DNA of 64,000 nt, taken from positions 21,603,669 through 21,667,668 of the forward strand of contig CM055092.1 in the NCBI GenBank assembly GCA_029204225.1, read 5' to 3'. Every line of letters begins with the position of its first letter. The stretch's first letter is position 1. This DNA comes from Diphasiastrum complanatum (taxonomy: Eukaryota; Streptophyta; Lycopodiopsida; Lycopodiales; Lycopodiaceae). Below, in pieces: positions 34,700-53,593 of the stretch. The notes under the pieces were generated by a model. It made no database searches, was not told where the DNA came from, and was given only the letters and a program-made list of their open reading frames with translations. A program made the translations under genes and the position numbers.

Positions 34700-35907
34700 T
34701 GCTTAGTCTACCCAAATGCTCATGATAAGCCCGCACTTGAAGACTTTCTTCAGCAGTCAATAGTACCGCTTGAGGATGAGGCCTTGATACTTGAAGCGTT
34801 GGCTCTTGTTGGATTGAAGGCCTATTTGGGCTTGGATTCTCTGGATTTGGCCTTTTAAGTGATGTTATATCCAGATTTGGCATTGGTCTAGTGGTCTGTT
34901 ATATGGTGGAACAATCAGACTTTGGTTGAATCTTGCTCATTGAAGGGCAGTCATCAACCTTCTCGTCACTTGTTTCATAACCTGGTGGCACTAAGATTTT
35001 TCGTTTGTAGTGCATTTTGTTTGTAGGTGGATTGGTCACCATAGGTGCATATCGATCTACATAAGGCAAATGCCTTCTGGCTATTTGTGAATTTCTCACC
35101 GGGAAATCTCGGCATGGATGATTAACTCTGCATTGTGCACAATGTTCAAATGTTGATGGATCCCCTCGATGTGGACATTCGGCTCGACGATGTTTTCCTC
35201 CGCATCCATAGCATCTTACCGAGTGCAATACACCATCGCCTCTAAATTGATAGGCATACACTGGTAATAGATTCCCCTTAGGATCTTCCACAAAATAGAC
35301 TGGTAGACTATTGTGGTCTTCTTTAGAGTTCGGAAACATGCAAGTTGATATGACCAATACCTCCACCTTGCCATTGGTTGTTGAAGAAACTCGTGATTTA
35401 GATGGATCAATCTGACCTCCATCCTTCAATTGAGCTCCTTGTTGGTTTGATTCTGCTTCTAACCGTTGAATCCTTGGATTTCGCCTTGTAATAAGTGCGG
35501 ATTCTTGATTGGACATCTTGTACTTGGATGACCGCCAAAGCAGTATGTACATTCGTCTTTCTCAAGAAACTTGACTATGCGAGCGTAAGCTTGAGGATAG
35601 CCTGAATTGCAAGGTTTGTGGTCTTCACTGCACTCGACCCGCTTGACACTGTTGCACTCCCTAATGATTCATAGCCTTCCTTCCTTGTATGCTCGACTAG
35701 CATTAAACCTTCAGACTTTTCTGATTCTCCATTGGATAATTCTGCGTTTGGATAAGAATGATCCACTCTCTTCAAGATAAGATTATCCATAATGACAACA
35801 TCTTGACAGATATGTGCCACTGAAGTATAGGATGTAAACTTCTTCATACCATACTTGAGGTTATCCACTAATCCAAAATAGAATTTCTGCATTATTGTTA
35901 CGGCCAT
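34700..35907 (-). pseudogene. Gag-like zinc-knuckle protein relic
   Basis: Minus-strand reading frames 35907-35575 and 35552-34899, linked by frame changes, encode a protein with three unusual zinc knuckles spaced CX2CX3HX4C: CTYCFGGHPSTRC (near 35540), CYGCGGKHRRAEC (near 35210) and CAQCRVNHPCRDF (near 35130, last ligand lost). The first part (FYFGLVDNLKYGMKKFTSYT) may be the end of a gag capsid-like region. Downstream, 34883-34700 is a proline-rich stretch. No protease or RT is attached. Likely a retrotransposon gag of a family I cannot name; a host gene is possible. Confidence 0.6.
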
Positions 35908-35959
35908 ATTCAGCTAAGGACATGGAATAGTCCTAATATGGTAGACCGACCCTCCAGTG

Positions 35960-36400
35960 TTCAAGATTATTGGTCACGCCTAGATTTTATTCCACATTGA
36001 GGCCTGCTGGTGACTAATGACCTTGAGAGGACCCAGACACTCTAATTGAGACATATGGAGTAGTGCATGTATGTGTGACTGATATACGCAGGAGGTATGC
36101 ATGAAGAGTTGTGACCTATTTATAGTTGACCTGCATGGGGATTGCATGTGCTCATGCACAGGATCCTACTCTCTATATATTGAGGTAGTGATTATTCCAT
36201 CGACGACTTGGTCTAGGTTACTTGTTGAGATCTTCTCCTCTTGCTATCACATGGCATGGCTTGGGGGCTAGATCCAGGAGGGATCTAGGTTTGGTTGGGT
36301 GGTTTTGCTCCACAGTCTCTCTTGTGTTTTCCTATCCTCATCTTAGGGGATTGTCCCTAGTGGTTTTTACATTGGTATCAAAGCCCGGCTAAGATGTAGT
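35960..36400 (+). repeat. LTR end and primer-binding site of an unidentified retrotransposon
   Basis: Plus-strand sequence ends GTGGTTTTTACA and is followed at about 36384 by TTGGTATCAAAGCCCGG, a one-base variant of the tRNA-iMet primer site. Upstream are a CTATATATTGAG TATA-like motif (near 36175) and a CT-rich end, as in an LTR. The left boundary is uncertain; no partner LTR was recognised. Confidence 0.55.
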
Positions 36401-40116
<3,716 letters not shown>

Positions 40117-42062
40117 ATGTAGACAATAATTTGATTTCTTCTCTCCAATTCATCACTAAAAGTGTGAGATACATAATGATTGAGGTTTAGCCTATATATA
40201 GGTAGGCTTAGTTGACCACAAGTAAAAAGGTCTACAACTTGGGACTTACATCTTGAAAGAATCGCAATTCATGTAAAAAAACATTAGAAGTTTGTAGACA
40301 CTAACTTGGCCCCTTCCTCGTTGTTTTGACACATGTGAGGCTAGCCTTTGACTTTTGGTCATATAATCTAATAGGCCTCCAAGTTGGCCTCTAAGGTGGT
40401 ATTTGCATATTTCGCTCCTACAAAATGTTGAGCAATTGCACAAAAGATTTATGATCTATTCGTAGTGATTATTATCATTTTGTCTTCCTTTATCTAGAGG
40501 CATTCATTGATATGCATGCCTTCTCCTTGGTACAAGACATGTTGAACCGTATTGATGACTACTAGAAATGTTCAGGGCTTTGCGAGTTTAGTTTTATCCA
40601 TGGCTCAACAAAAAGGCGCCGCATGGAGTGCCATATAGTATTGACTACATACTTTCTCTAACCACAATAAAAGACTAAGACTTTGAGCATAACAAATCTT
40701 AAGTTTCAAATGCATAACAAGCTTTGATGGGTGAAAGTATTTCTAATATGGCCAAAAAAGGATATTTTGTCATATTAGAAATTCTTAGTCCACTAAAACA
40801 TTTTTTTTTTCTATGATGAAAAATGTCTAGTTGTTGGGTAATACATAGGCTTTTTTTGGTATTAGAAGACCTTTTACAACAATCAAGTAAATGTTTAGAA
40901 ACAAACTCGTACAACATTGTTTCATTGTCATGGAAATGTTAACTTTTAGGATACAATATAGTGTTTTGTGGGTCCACTACAAGTTTCATGGAGTGGAGAC
41001 TTTTTACCTATGTAACAAAGAAGGTGTCTCGACACATTTGAAGAAGAAAATTCTTGAGAGAATAATAAAAATCAATCCTTTTTCAAGCCCCTTAAGCTAG
41101 TAAGCTAGGTGGTGCTGGCCTACAAAGAGGGCTTCACAAACATATAATTATGGACAAAATTAACGTATATTTATGAAATAACAAAATGTCTCTTGATGGG
41201 CCTATTTAGAATTTGATGGGTAGTGGGATTTCCAACCAAGTAAGGTACTTTGACTATGACAATGTACAAAAAAAAATTTGGGAACCCCCTAAGCAAGAAT
41301 GTTGGCGTGTTATCCTATTAGGGCTCTAAAAACATTTTTTCATGATCAAAACAATTCCATATTTAATGGGTAGCACACATACTTTTATGTGGGCTCTTCA
41401 AAAGTTGATGGGCTAATGAGATCAGACTTATCTAGTAGTGATTTTCTTACCTTGAGTAAAAGGTATCACAACATAATCAAGGATTGGCATGAAAAAAGAG
41501 TAGCACACCATGTGCTGTCGTTTCATTGAAATACAAATAAACTCAAAAAAGTTGTGAAAAAATCACACGCAAAATTTCAAGGCCCAAAAATACAATGTGA
41601 CATGAAGCACAACCTTTTTGGATAATGGTGCATTGTGAGAACCTAATGTGTACTTAATTGAAACTAAATTCATTTACATAATATCATCTTTAGCACCTAA
41701 CATTTGATAGTTGATTATTGAGAGTAATGCTTCTATCATTCGGAATAACTGGATTGTAATAGTATTGGATACTCATTACTGACTTTTTCGAATCTTTGAT
41801 ATCTTATACGTTGTCTCCTGGGAACTTTTTAATTGAAATTTTGAAATTTCTTTTAAAAGAGGGAGAAGAAAATGATAGGAATAACACTTTCATGGGATCA
41901 CCCAGTTGCATAGATTTCTTTTGTGGAATCCAGTTTGTGTGCAATGGTGGAACTATCTAGTGGAATAGAGGAAACCTTTAGTGATTGTTTTGTATAATCT
42001 AGAACTAGAGTGATTTTGGGAGTTTTGGGCTGTGAAATATTCATGAATATGGGAAGTAGTCA
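40117..42062. other. Non-coding spacer
   Basis: About 1.9 kb of AT-rich DNA with no recognisable gene or structured repeat. It ends where the truncated 5' LTR of the next copia element begins. Confidence 0.45.
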
Positions 42063-42391
42063 GAAAAGAAAAATACTAGAAACAATAGAGTTGTGCATGA
42101 AAGTTTGCCAACGAGCAAAACATAGCGATAGAGCAGAGTGTCATTCCGCCAACGAGCGAGACACTGATGATCTCGCTCTAAAAACTAAACTCATAATATA
42201 GTTGCTCTATTTTCATGCATCTCCATGTCTTGCGTCGTTTGTCTTGATTGCTAGAATAGAATGTGTTCTGTGATGTGCAGTCGCGTGTCTAGGTTCCTGT
42301 GAAGCTTCCGCGCAAAAGAAAATTCGAAGACACAAAATCGTTCGCGAATACGAAACGAAAATGAAAAAGAAACAGTTTCGCTTTCGCAACA
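42063..42391 (+). repeat. Truncated 5' LTR of the 42-47 kb copia element
   Basis: Matches 46714-47042 from AAAAGAAAAATACTAGAAAC to the CAACA end. Sequence to the left of 42063 does not match the 3' LTR. Confidence 0.88.
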
Positions 42392-42403
42392 TGGTATCAG
42401 AGC
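42392..42403 (+). other. Primer binding site
   Basis: TGGTATCAGAGC directly after the LTR end, complementary to the 3' end of initiator methionine tRNA. Confidence 0.92.
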
Positions 42404-42456
42404 TCACAGGTTTTCACCACTGATATTCCAGCAGTGATTTTTCCAAACAACACAAT

Positions 42457-43300
42457 ATGGCTACAACAATCCAAACAAGAGTAGCAATCAATCTTGATGG
42501 CGCAAACTATAGAATTTGAAAATTCAAAATCAAAACACTTTTGAAGGACGAAGGCATCTGGCTGGTGACTGAACTCTCAGAGGTGCAGCCACCAGAGGGA
42601 GACCCGAGGAGAGCTGAATGGATTAGAAAAGATGAGCGCAGAATGGCAATTATCGTTTCGTCCATAAATAAACATCTACTCATGCAGATTGAAGACTGCG
42701 AGAGCAGCCATGCAGCGTGGAAAAGATTGATATAGAAGTATGAAGTGAGGACTGCAGCTTCAGTCATGCGCCTTCACAATCAACTACAATCCATACGATG
42801 GGATGGCAACCAGTAGGATCAACATGTTGAGAAGATCAGAACAATCTTCGCTCAGCTCGCTGTATCAGAACAGGAGCACCAGGTCCCAGCACAACAACAG
42901 CTGATATACTTCATGAAATCTCTACCGACATCCTATCAACCGCTGAGAATGCTCATACTGAGTCTACCGGATATGACATTCGACAAAGCAGTCAGTCTTG
43001 TCGCTGATGAGAGACTGATGAGAGACGAAGGAGAGGGAAGCAGTGATCAAGAGAAGGCTCTCTTCACGAAAGGAAAGAAGAAAAACAAGAACAAGCAAAG
43101 ATTCGAGAAGATGAAGTCCTCGAATCAATAATCTTCTTCCTGTGATCATTGGCACAAACCAGGCCATATGGCCAACAAATGTTGGTTCAATCCAGTAATA
43201 CCTTGCATGCACGGCAAGAAGAAAGGGCATTCTGCATACGATTGCAGATTTAACCCAAAAAAAAAAAGAACAAAGCTGAAAAATCTAATGTAACAGAGTC
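42457..43300 (+). pseudogene. Gag of the 42-47 kb copia element
   Basis: From ATG 42457: MATTIQTRVAINLDGANYRI, then a TGA where Trp is expected, LLKDEGIWLVTEL, the SSHAAWKRL block and FMKSLPTSYQPLR (copia UBN2-type gag). Two zinc knuckles are recognisable near 43140-43240, but each has lost its second cysteine (CDHWHKPGHMANKC and CMHGKKKGHSAYDC). At least four in-frame stops. Confidence 0.85.
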
Positions 43301-43359
43301 ATCCAAGGATGCTGACAAAGGTGATGAAGCTTTTACGATACTCGAAGAAGCTTCAACTA

Positions 43360-43680
43360 GCTACATTGAACACGACTACGATGTAGTCATTGATTCAAGA
43401 GCAACATCACACATCACCTGCAACAAGAAGATCTTGATCGACTTTAGAAGCTCAAAAATAACATAGCAGTGATTCTAGGTGATGGGAGCAGACACGATGT
43501 CAAAGGCATCGGCACTCTACAGCTGCAAACACTGTCAAGCCAAGCAAAGCTGCCAGGAGCACTCTATGTGCCCTCACTCAGAAAAGATCTGCTATCTGTC
43601 TCCAAGATGGCAGATCTTGGCATTCGAGTTTTATTCGATGGCAATACATGCCGCATGATCTAGAAAACGACAAACAAGTT
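43360..43680 (+). pseudogene. Protease of the 42-47 kb copia element
   Basis: Reads YDVVIDSRATSHITC near 43378, where DSR replaces the catalytic-loop DSG, followed by LGDGSRHDVKGIGTLQLQ and the SLRKDLLSVSKMADLGI block. The DSG-to-DSR change would disable an aspartic protease. Confidence 0.82.
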
Positions 43681-43779
43681 GTTGACGGTCGGATGTAGAG
43701 AAGGAAACCTCTACCATGCCAAAATAATCAGCAGCTCTGATAGCATATTAAATGCATCAGAAAATGAATATCAGCTCTA

Positions 43780-44480
43780 GCATAGGAGAATGTATCATCT
43801 GAACATGCGGAGCAAAAAAGACATAGTCACGGGTCTCAAGATTTCAAGGCCCGAAACTGAGTTCTGCGAAGCCTGTCAGAAAGGCAAGCAACATCGAAAT
43901 CCATTCACACATGAGGGAAGAAGAGACAAGAAAGTTTTTGAGCTCGTCCACTCTGATGTCTGTGGAGAACAGGGGATCGAACACCAGTTTCCTATTGCAT
44001 ACACACCAGAATACAATGGTGTTGCAGAAAGAAGAAACAAAAACGCTAGTCAAAAGAGCCAGATGCATGATGGCACATGCTCAATTGCCAAGTCAATTTT
44101 GGACTGAGGCAATAGCTGCACCTGTACACCTACAGAACAGATGAACAATGACAGCGCTGGATAACAAGACGCCATACGAAATGTGGACAGGTAGAAAGCC
44201 TGATCTGTCATACGTATGCGTGTTTGGATGTGCAGCATATAAGCACATTCCAAAATAAAAAAGAAACAAGCTCGATGACAAATCAGAGCAAACAATCATG
44301 GTCGTCTATTCAAACGGAACACAAGTGTACAGGGTCTACGATCCAACCACGAAGAAGGTTGTTTCGAGTAGAGATGTGAAGTTCGATGAGTCCACATTCC
44401 CAGGACTGAAAGATGAAAGAGGCCATGAGATCTTTACACTGCTGCCTATTCAAGAGGGAGATCGAGGATAGACATCAAAT
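43780..44480 (+). pseudogene. Integrase of the 42-47 kb copia element, core deleted
   Basis: GAG-pre-integrase: MYHLNMRSKKD, FCEACQKGKQHRNPFTHEGR. Integrase starts FELVHSDVCG near 43935 and jumps directly to GIEHQFPIAYTPEYNGVAER, so the stretch that normally holds the DDYSR region and the second catalytic aspartate (DNGGEY) is missing. Downstream PSQFWTEAIAAPVHLQNR and the PYEMWTGRKPDLSYVCVFGC block remain, in changed frames. About 80-90 codons are lost compared with related integrases. Confidence 0.85.
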
Positions 44481-44559
44481 CAGAATGCAGAGTCGTAGAC
44501 TCTAGAGCAACAAGAGGCAGAGGATCAACCCCACGAACAAGAAACATTCGAACAGCGAC

Positions 44560-46170
44560 GAAACGAATCTAGAAGGTCAACGAGACAAAGAAGACCTCTA
44601 GACCGTTACTCTGACAAGCTTCAGTGGAGTGAAGACACACAATTTGAGTATTGCATCTTCACTGAAGAGCCAACAACATACCAATATCTAGAGTCCAGAG
44701 GGAGAATTCTAGATGCAGGCAATGTCAAAGAAGATCGAGTCAATGAGGCGAAATGAGGCATGGACATTAGAGCCACTGCCAGAAAATAGAAAAATAGTAT
44801 ACAAAAAAAAGATGAAATCAAATGGCACCATTTTCCGCTACAAGGCAAGGCTTGTTGCAAAGGGCTACACGCAGAGATATAGTGTTGACAATTTCGACAC
44901 ATATTTGTCGATGGTCAAGATGACAAGCATATGACTACTCCTTGCATATGCCACACAGCACAATTTGGAAATTCACCAGATTGATGTGAAGACAGCCTTT
45001 CTCCACGGAGATCTAGAGGAGGAAATCTTCATGAAGCAGCCTGAAGGTTTTGAAGACCTTGACAGTCGACAACATGTTTGTCGGTCGTAGAGATGCATCT
45101 ATGGTCTAAAACAGGCATTGCGAGCTTGGTATAAGAAGCTCGATGGTCTTCTAAAGTCTCTAGACTTCAATCCTACACAACCAGACTGCAATGTCTACAT
45201 AAAAAGAGTAGAAAAGGATTTTGTGATATTGACTATCTTCGTGGATGATTCCCTGATGATAGGAAATTCCTTGATGCTGATAAAAGACACGAAGAGTCAG
45301 ATTTTTGAAAGCTACAAAATCACAAATCTTGGAGAAGCAACAAAGTGCCTCGAGTTGGAGATCAGAAGAGATCGAACAAAGGGTGAAACGCACTTGAGTC
45401 AGTCAAAATATGCCAGAAAGGTGCTCAAGCAGTACCACATGATGGACTGCAAAGAAAAGGCCACAATAATGATAGCTGGAGCCAAGCTCACGAAGCAAGA
45501 TTGCCCAAAAATGGAAGAGGAAGAACAGAAGATGGCAGGTCTACCCTACCAAAACTTGATCGGTAGTCTGATATACCTTACAATTTGTACCAGACCCGAT
45601 CTAGCTTTTTCTGTTTACACCTTGAGCCAATTCTCTTCCAATCCTGGCCTGGCACATTGGCAGATGGCAATACAAATTCTATAGTATCTGAAGGGTACCC
45701 AAAATATGGGATTAACCTATAGAGTTGAAAACAAAAAAAAAGGATTCGAACTGCACCACTACAGTGATGCAAGCTGGGCGAGCTGCAAAGATGACAACAA
45801 GTCCATAACTGGAGGATGTACCATAACGTTTGGAGCTGCAATCAGCTGGATATGCAAAAAGCAAACCTTGGTGGCTCAATCCTCTTGTGAAGCTGAATAT
45901 GTCACAGCTTCAAAGGTGGTGAATGAGGTAGTGTGGCTGCAAATGATGCTGGAAGCAATCGGGATACCACAAGAAAGACCATGTACGATGTTGATGGACT
46001 CTCAAAGTGACATCTATATGTCCCAGGATTCTGTCTTCCATTCAAAGACAAAACACATACCTCTAAAGTACCATCACATTCGAGATTTAATCTCGAAAGG
46101 AGAGCTCCAGATCTACTATATAAAATCAGAACATGATTGCAGATCTGCGCACGAAGCCACTCAACAAGCC
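44560..46170 (+). pseudogene. RT and RNase H of the 42-47 kb copia element
   Basis: RT: MRRNEAWTLEPLPENRKIVY, FRYKARLVAKGYTQRYSVDN, the HQIDVKTAFLHGDLEEEIFM block, RCIYGLKQALRAWYKKLDGL, LTIFVDDSLMIGNS near 45235 (FVDD rather than YVDD). RNase H: YQNLIGSLIYLTICTRPDLA, YSDASWASCKDDNKSITGGC, SSCEAEYVTASKVVNEVVWL, SKTKHIPLKYHHIRDLISKG, ending near 46170. Interrupted by stops near 44933 and 45683. Confidence 0.9.
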
Positions 46171-46221
46171 ACTCTTTGCCAAGCAAAGAAAAACAATTGG
46201 ATTAAACGTGCAAAGCTGCAA

Positions 46222-47042
46222 GGTTCAAGAGGGAGTGTCAGAAATAGTGAACTCCTGCAAATTTGCTGCAACACGAACATAAATCGAAAATCAAACGAGA
46301 ACAATTTGTGAAAGACAATGTGCCTTGACTCGAAGGACGAACGATTCACTTGCAAATCGTAAACATACCTCTAGGACTGCAAACTGCAAAGGGATGCAAA
46401 GCGAAAAGATACAAAAGAAACGAAACGAGCGAAAGCAAACGAAGGAAACAAAACAAACGAAGGGGAATCTTTTGTGCTGCCAATTGGCAGCTCAATGGGT
46501 TTGCAGTCGTAGACTTCACGCCCAACTGAAACGAGTGGCAACGACGGAGAGTAACTGATTAGTTGATTAGCATTAACTAGTCTTGTGATTTTGCATTTAG
46601 CTATCTTGTAAAATCCACACTGTGAAGATATAAACTATCCTTTCTGGATCATAAAGATATATCTGAATAGATAGAATTACTATAAGAGACAGAGAGAGAC
46701 GTAGTGAGTAGAGCATAAAAGAAAAATACTAGAAACAATAGAGCTGTGCATGAAAGTCTGCCAACAAGCAAAATAGCGAAAGAGCAGAGTGTCATTCCAC
46801 CAACAAGCGAGACACTGACGATCTTGCTCTAAAAACTAAACTCATAATACAGTTGTTCTATTTCTGTGCATCTCCCTATCTTGCATCGTTTGTCTTGATT
46901 GCTAGAATAGAATGTGTTCTGTGATGTGCAGTCGCGTGTCTAAGTTCCTGTGAAGCTTCCGTGCAAAAGAGAATTTGAAGACACAAAATCGTTGGCGAAT
47001 ACAAAAACAAAAACGAAAAAGAACAGTTTCGCTTTCGCGACA
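46222..47042 (+). repeat. Polypurine tract and 3' LTR of the 42-47 kb copia element
   Basis: AAGAGGGAG is followed at 46236 by TGTCAGAAATAGTG; the LTR ends CTTTCGCGACA at 47042. A 20-odd-base near-copy of the terminal sequence (ACAGTTTTGCTTTTGCGACA) follows at about 47047-47066, a small duplication of the LTR end. Confidence 0.88.
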
Positions 47043-47066
47043 CTAAACAGTTTTGCTTTTGCGACA

Positions 47067-47620
47067 CTTCGTGATCTGTTCCATCAACGATTCATTGGAC
47101 AAGCTCGTTGAGACTGAGGTTGATGCAATTGAAGGAGTCATAGCATGAAGAGTTGTAGTTCCTGGTGTAGAATCATCATTTGATCCCTCATGTTCTTACC
47201 TCATTGCATCTTCCATAGCCCCAGTCTGTTCATTCTTGCATTGTCTGATCTGATTGCTTGTAGAGGTACCTCTTGCATAGAAATTTCTTGATCCATTAAA
47301 TTTGGATGATTTGGTTGGATCTCTTCCGTTGATGCTTGATGTAGCTCTAGATTCTCTGTAGGTAATATTCTGCCAGATCTCAATCTCATTCACTGTGCAA
47401 ATTTGATACGGAGTAAAGGCTTTTGGAAACAGTGGATTTGAGTGAATCTTGTTCAGGTGATGATCAATTGTTGATGTTATGAAGGGATGAGAGAAAAACG
47501 CGAACATAACAGATTTTACTAGCTTAAAATATGAAATAGTGATACTTGATTTCATTGTGCTTAATCTTGGAATGAAATCTAGAATTGGAAGATGAAGCAA
47601 TAGATAGAACTTTGATTATC
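47067..47620. other. Spacer with unidentified minus-strand open stretch
   Basis: A minus-strand frame from 47389 reads MRLRSGRILPTENLELHQAS and overlaps a longer one in another frame (47600-47196). Neither has a domain I can name; the LRSGR start hints at a retroelement polyprotein but the evidence is thin. Confidence 0.3.
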
Positions 47621-47629
47621 ACAATAGAC

Positions 47630-49860
47630 AATTGTCAAAGCATTTTGCTTCAGGCAAACATTCAATAGTAAATTTCACAACCACACTTTTTAATTTGTTG
47701 ATTGAGAGACAAAAATATACTTCGATTTTGTTGAAATTGTTCCATGAAATTGGACCACCATTGAGGAAGATTGTAAATCCAGATGTGGATCTATGAGTGT
47801 CTACATCTCCTGCCCAACTTGCATCTAAATAACCACTGAGTATGTTGAGTTTTTTTTTGTCGACTTCTCCATAGCATATGCATTAGTAGCTTGAATGTAT
47901 CTCATAACTCTTATAAGAGCTTTCCAATGTATAATACCAAAATTAGTCATATAAGGACTTAAGGAACTGACTAAAAAGGATATGTATGGTTAGGTACAAA
48001 TCATCACGTACATAAGAGAACCTATTATCAACACACATCTGCTTCTTCTCTTCGTTTGTATGAGGACACTGGTCCCTTAATAATTTGAGTCATGGGTCCA
48101 TTGTTAAGTGAGCTCACTTGCAATTCATTAGATTATATCTGATTAGCATATTGTAAATATACCTTTGTTGAGCGATGTAGATTAGCCTTTGCTCTATGTC
48201 TCTTTGGATTTGAATATTGAGACAATAATGTGCTTTACCCAGATCTGTCATGTCAAATTATGTGGATAGCATTAGTTTCACGTCTTTATTAGTTCGACAC
48301 TATCGCTATGAAGAGTAGTGTGTCGTCCACATACAAGGTAATGATAATAAAATAATGTTGCACTAATTTGAAGTAGACATTTAAATCTGAAGTGCTTGGG
48401 ATATAACCATGATCGATAAGAAAAGTGTTGATCCTCTAAAACCAAGCTCTAGTAGATTACTTCTAGCCATAAAGTGTTTTATGGAGTTTAAATATATGAT
48501 ACTCTTTGCCATTGATTAAATAATCTTCGGGCTGTATCATGTAGACAACTTCTTCAATAACTTTATTCAGATAAGTTGTTTGTATGTTCGTTTGATTTAT
48601 CTCCAGATTTTAACATCATACAATAGTGAAATTTGATTGGAGAATGCTTTACTACCGGTTTGAAAGTCTCAATATAGTTGATATTCGAGATCTGGGAAAA
48701 TCCTAATGTGATAAGTCAAGCTTTCCTTTGATTGATACTTCCATCTACTTTGTAATTGATTTTGAATATCCATTTGCAATCAACTACATTTTCGCTAGCA
48801 GGTAATTCGGCAATAGTCCAAGCCTAGTTTTTTATGAGAGATGAATATTCTCTATCCATAACTTCTCTCCATAGATTAGAGTCTGACTAACTAAGTGCTT
48901 CTTTGACAATATTCATTAGCCCTAAAGATAGGGTACTATTCCCAATCCCATTAAAATTCATCTTTGCTTGCAAGAACAATAGGCTCTCAAATGACATAAC
49001 AAGCAAGTTCATTGATATGCATGTTAGGTGGTCTGCAATATCTTGTCGATCTTCTGGGAGACGAATGAGGCTGATAATCATTTCCTTGATTTTGTTGTTG
49101 CTGAGCTGCAACATCTTCTTCTAATTCACTATTGGTAAGTTGTTCACTTGAGGTTAATGCATTTGAACCTTTGATAGGAACACCTGAATCGAAAACAAGA
49201 GTGTTCGATAGTTCGATGTCTAAGCTTTGCCCTTGCCCTTGAGTTCAATAAACTGATCCTCGATAAAGACGATATCTCAGCTAGTGAATATATTTGATTC
49301 AACAAGATCATACAGTTTATAAGCTTTATCTGAAATTGTATAACCAATGAAAATGGATTTGATATTGTGGGAGTCCAGCTCCTTCTTGATCTCTTGCAGT
49401 ATTTGTGCATATGCAATACATCCATAAAATTCAAGATTCGATAATGAAGGTTTGGATCATGTCCAAACTTCATAAGGTGTTTTGTCTAAGAGCCATTTCG
49501 TCGAGCATCTATTTTGAATATAAGCTACAGTGGAAACAACTTCAGTCCAGCAAAACTTAGGCAATGTCGCATGAGCAAGCATACACTTAGCCGCTTCAAT
49601 TCTTTCTCTCAGCAAGTCCATTTGACTAAGATGAATAAGAAGTAATAAATTGTTGCTGAATGTCTTTGCTAAGGCAATACCCGTTAAATTCGGTTGAGAT
49701 GTATTCTCCCAATTTGTTTGACCTTAGTGCTTTGATTCTTTTACCAGTTTCGAGATCTGCACACTCCTTGAATTGTAGGAAGAGATTAAAGGCCTCCAAT
49801 TTTTGCTTAACGTTGCCCAATTTTGAGAACAACATGGAATATTCTAAAATAATGGCAAGA
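47630..49860 (-). pseudogene. Strongly decayed Ty1/copia integrase-RT-RNase H remnant
   Basis: Minus-strand traces in order: integrase LRSNKLGEYISTEFNGYCLS with IQQQFITSYS (49835-49626), post-integrase sequence (49473-49144), RT pieces including LYVDDTLLF near 48330, and RNase H traces MTNFGIIHWKALIRVMRYIQ (near 47900-47950) and LFRCKLGRRC. Every frame is broken. No LTRs assigned. Confidence 0.75.

Positions 49861-53593
<3,733 letters not shown>

Larger units (their letters stand above)
42063..47042 (+). mobile_element. Ty1/copia retrotransposon with LTRs, defective, about 5.0 kb
   Basis: The order is 5'-truncated LTR (42063-42391), primer site, gag, protease, integrase, RT, RNase H, polypurine tract and complete 3' LTR (46236-47042). 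The two LTRs align over about 330 bases; the 5' LTR has lost roughly its first 480. Gag and pol carry many stops, often explainable as G-to-A or C-to-T changes (TGG to TGA or TAG, CAG to TAG), the pattern expected from decay of methylated cytosines. Integrase lacks part of its core. Related to remnant D at 33-34.7 kb. Confidence 0.92.
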
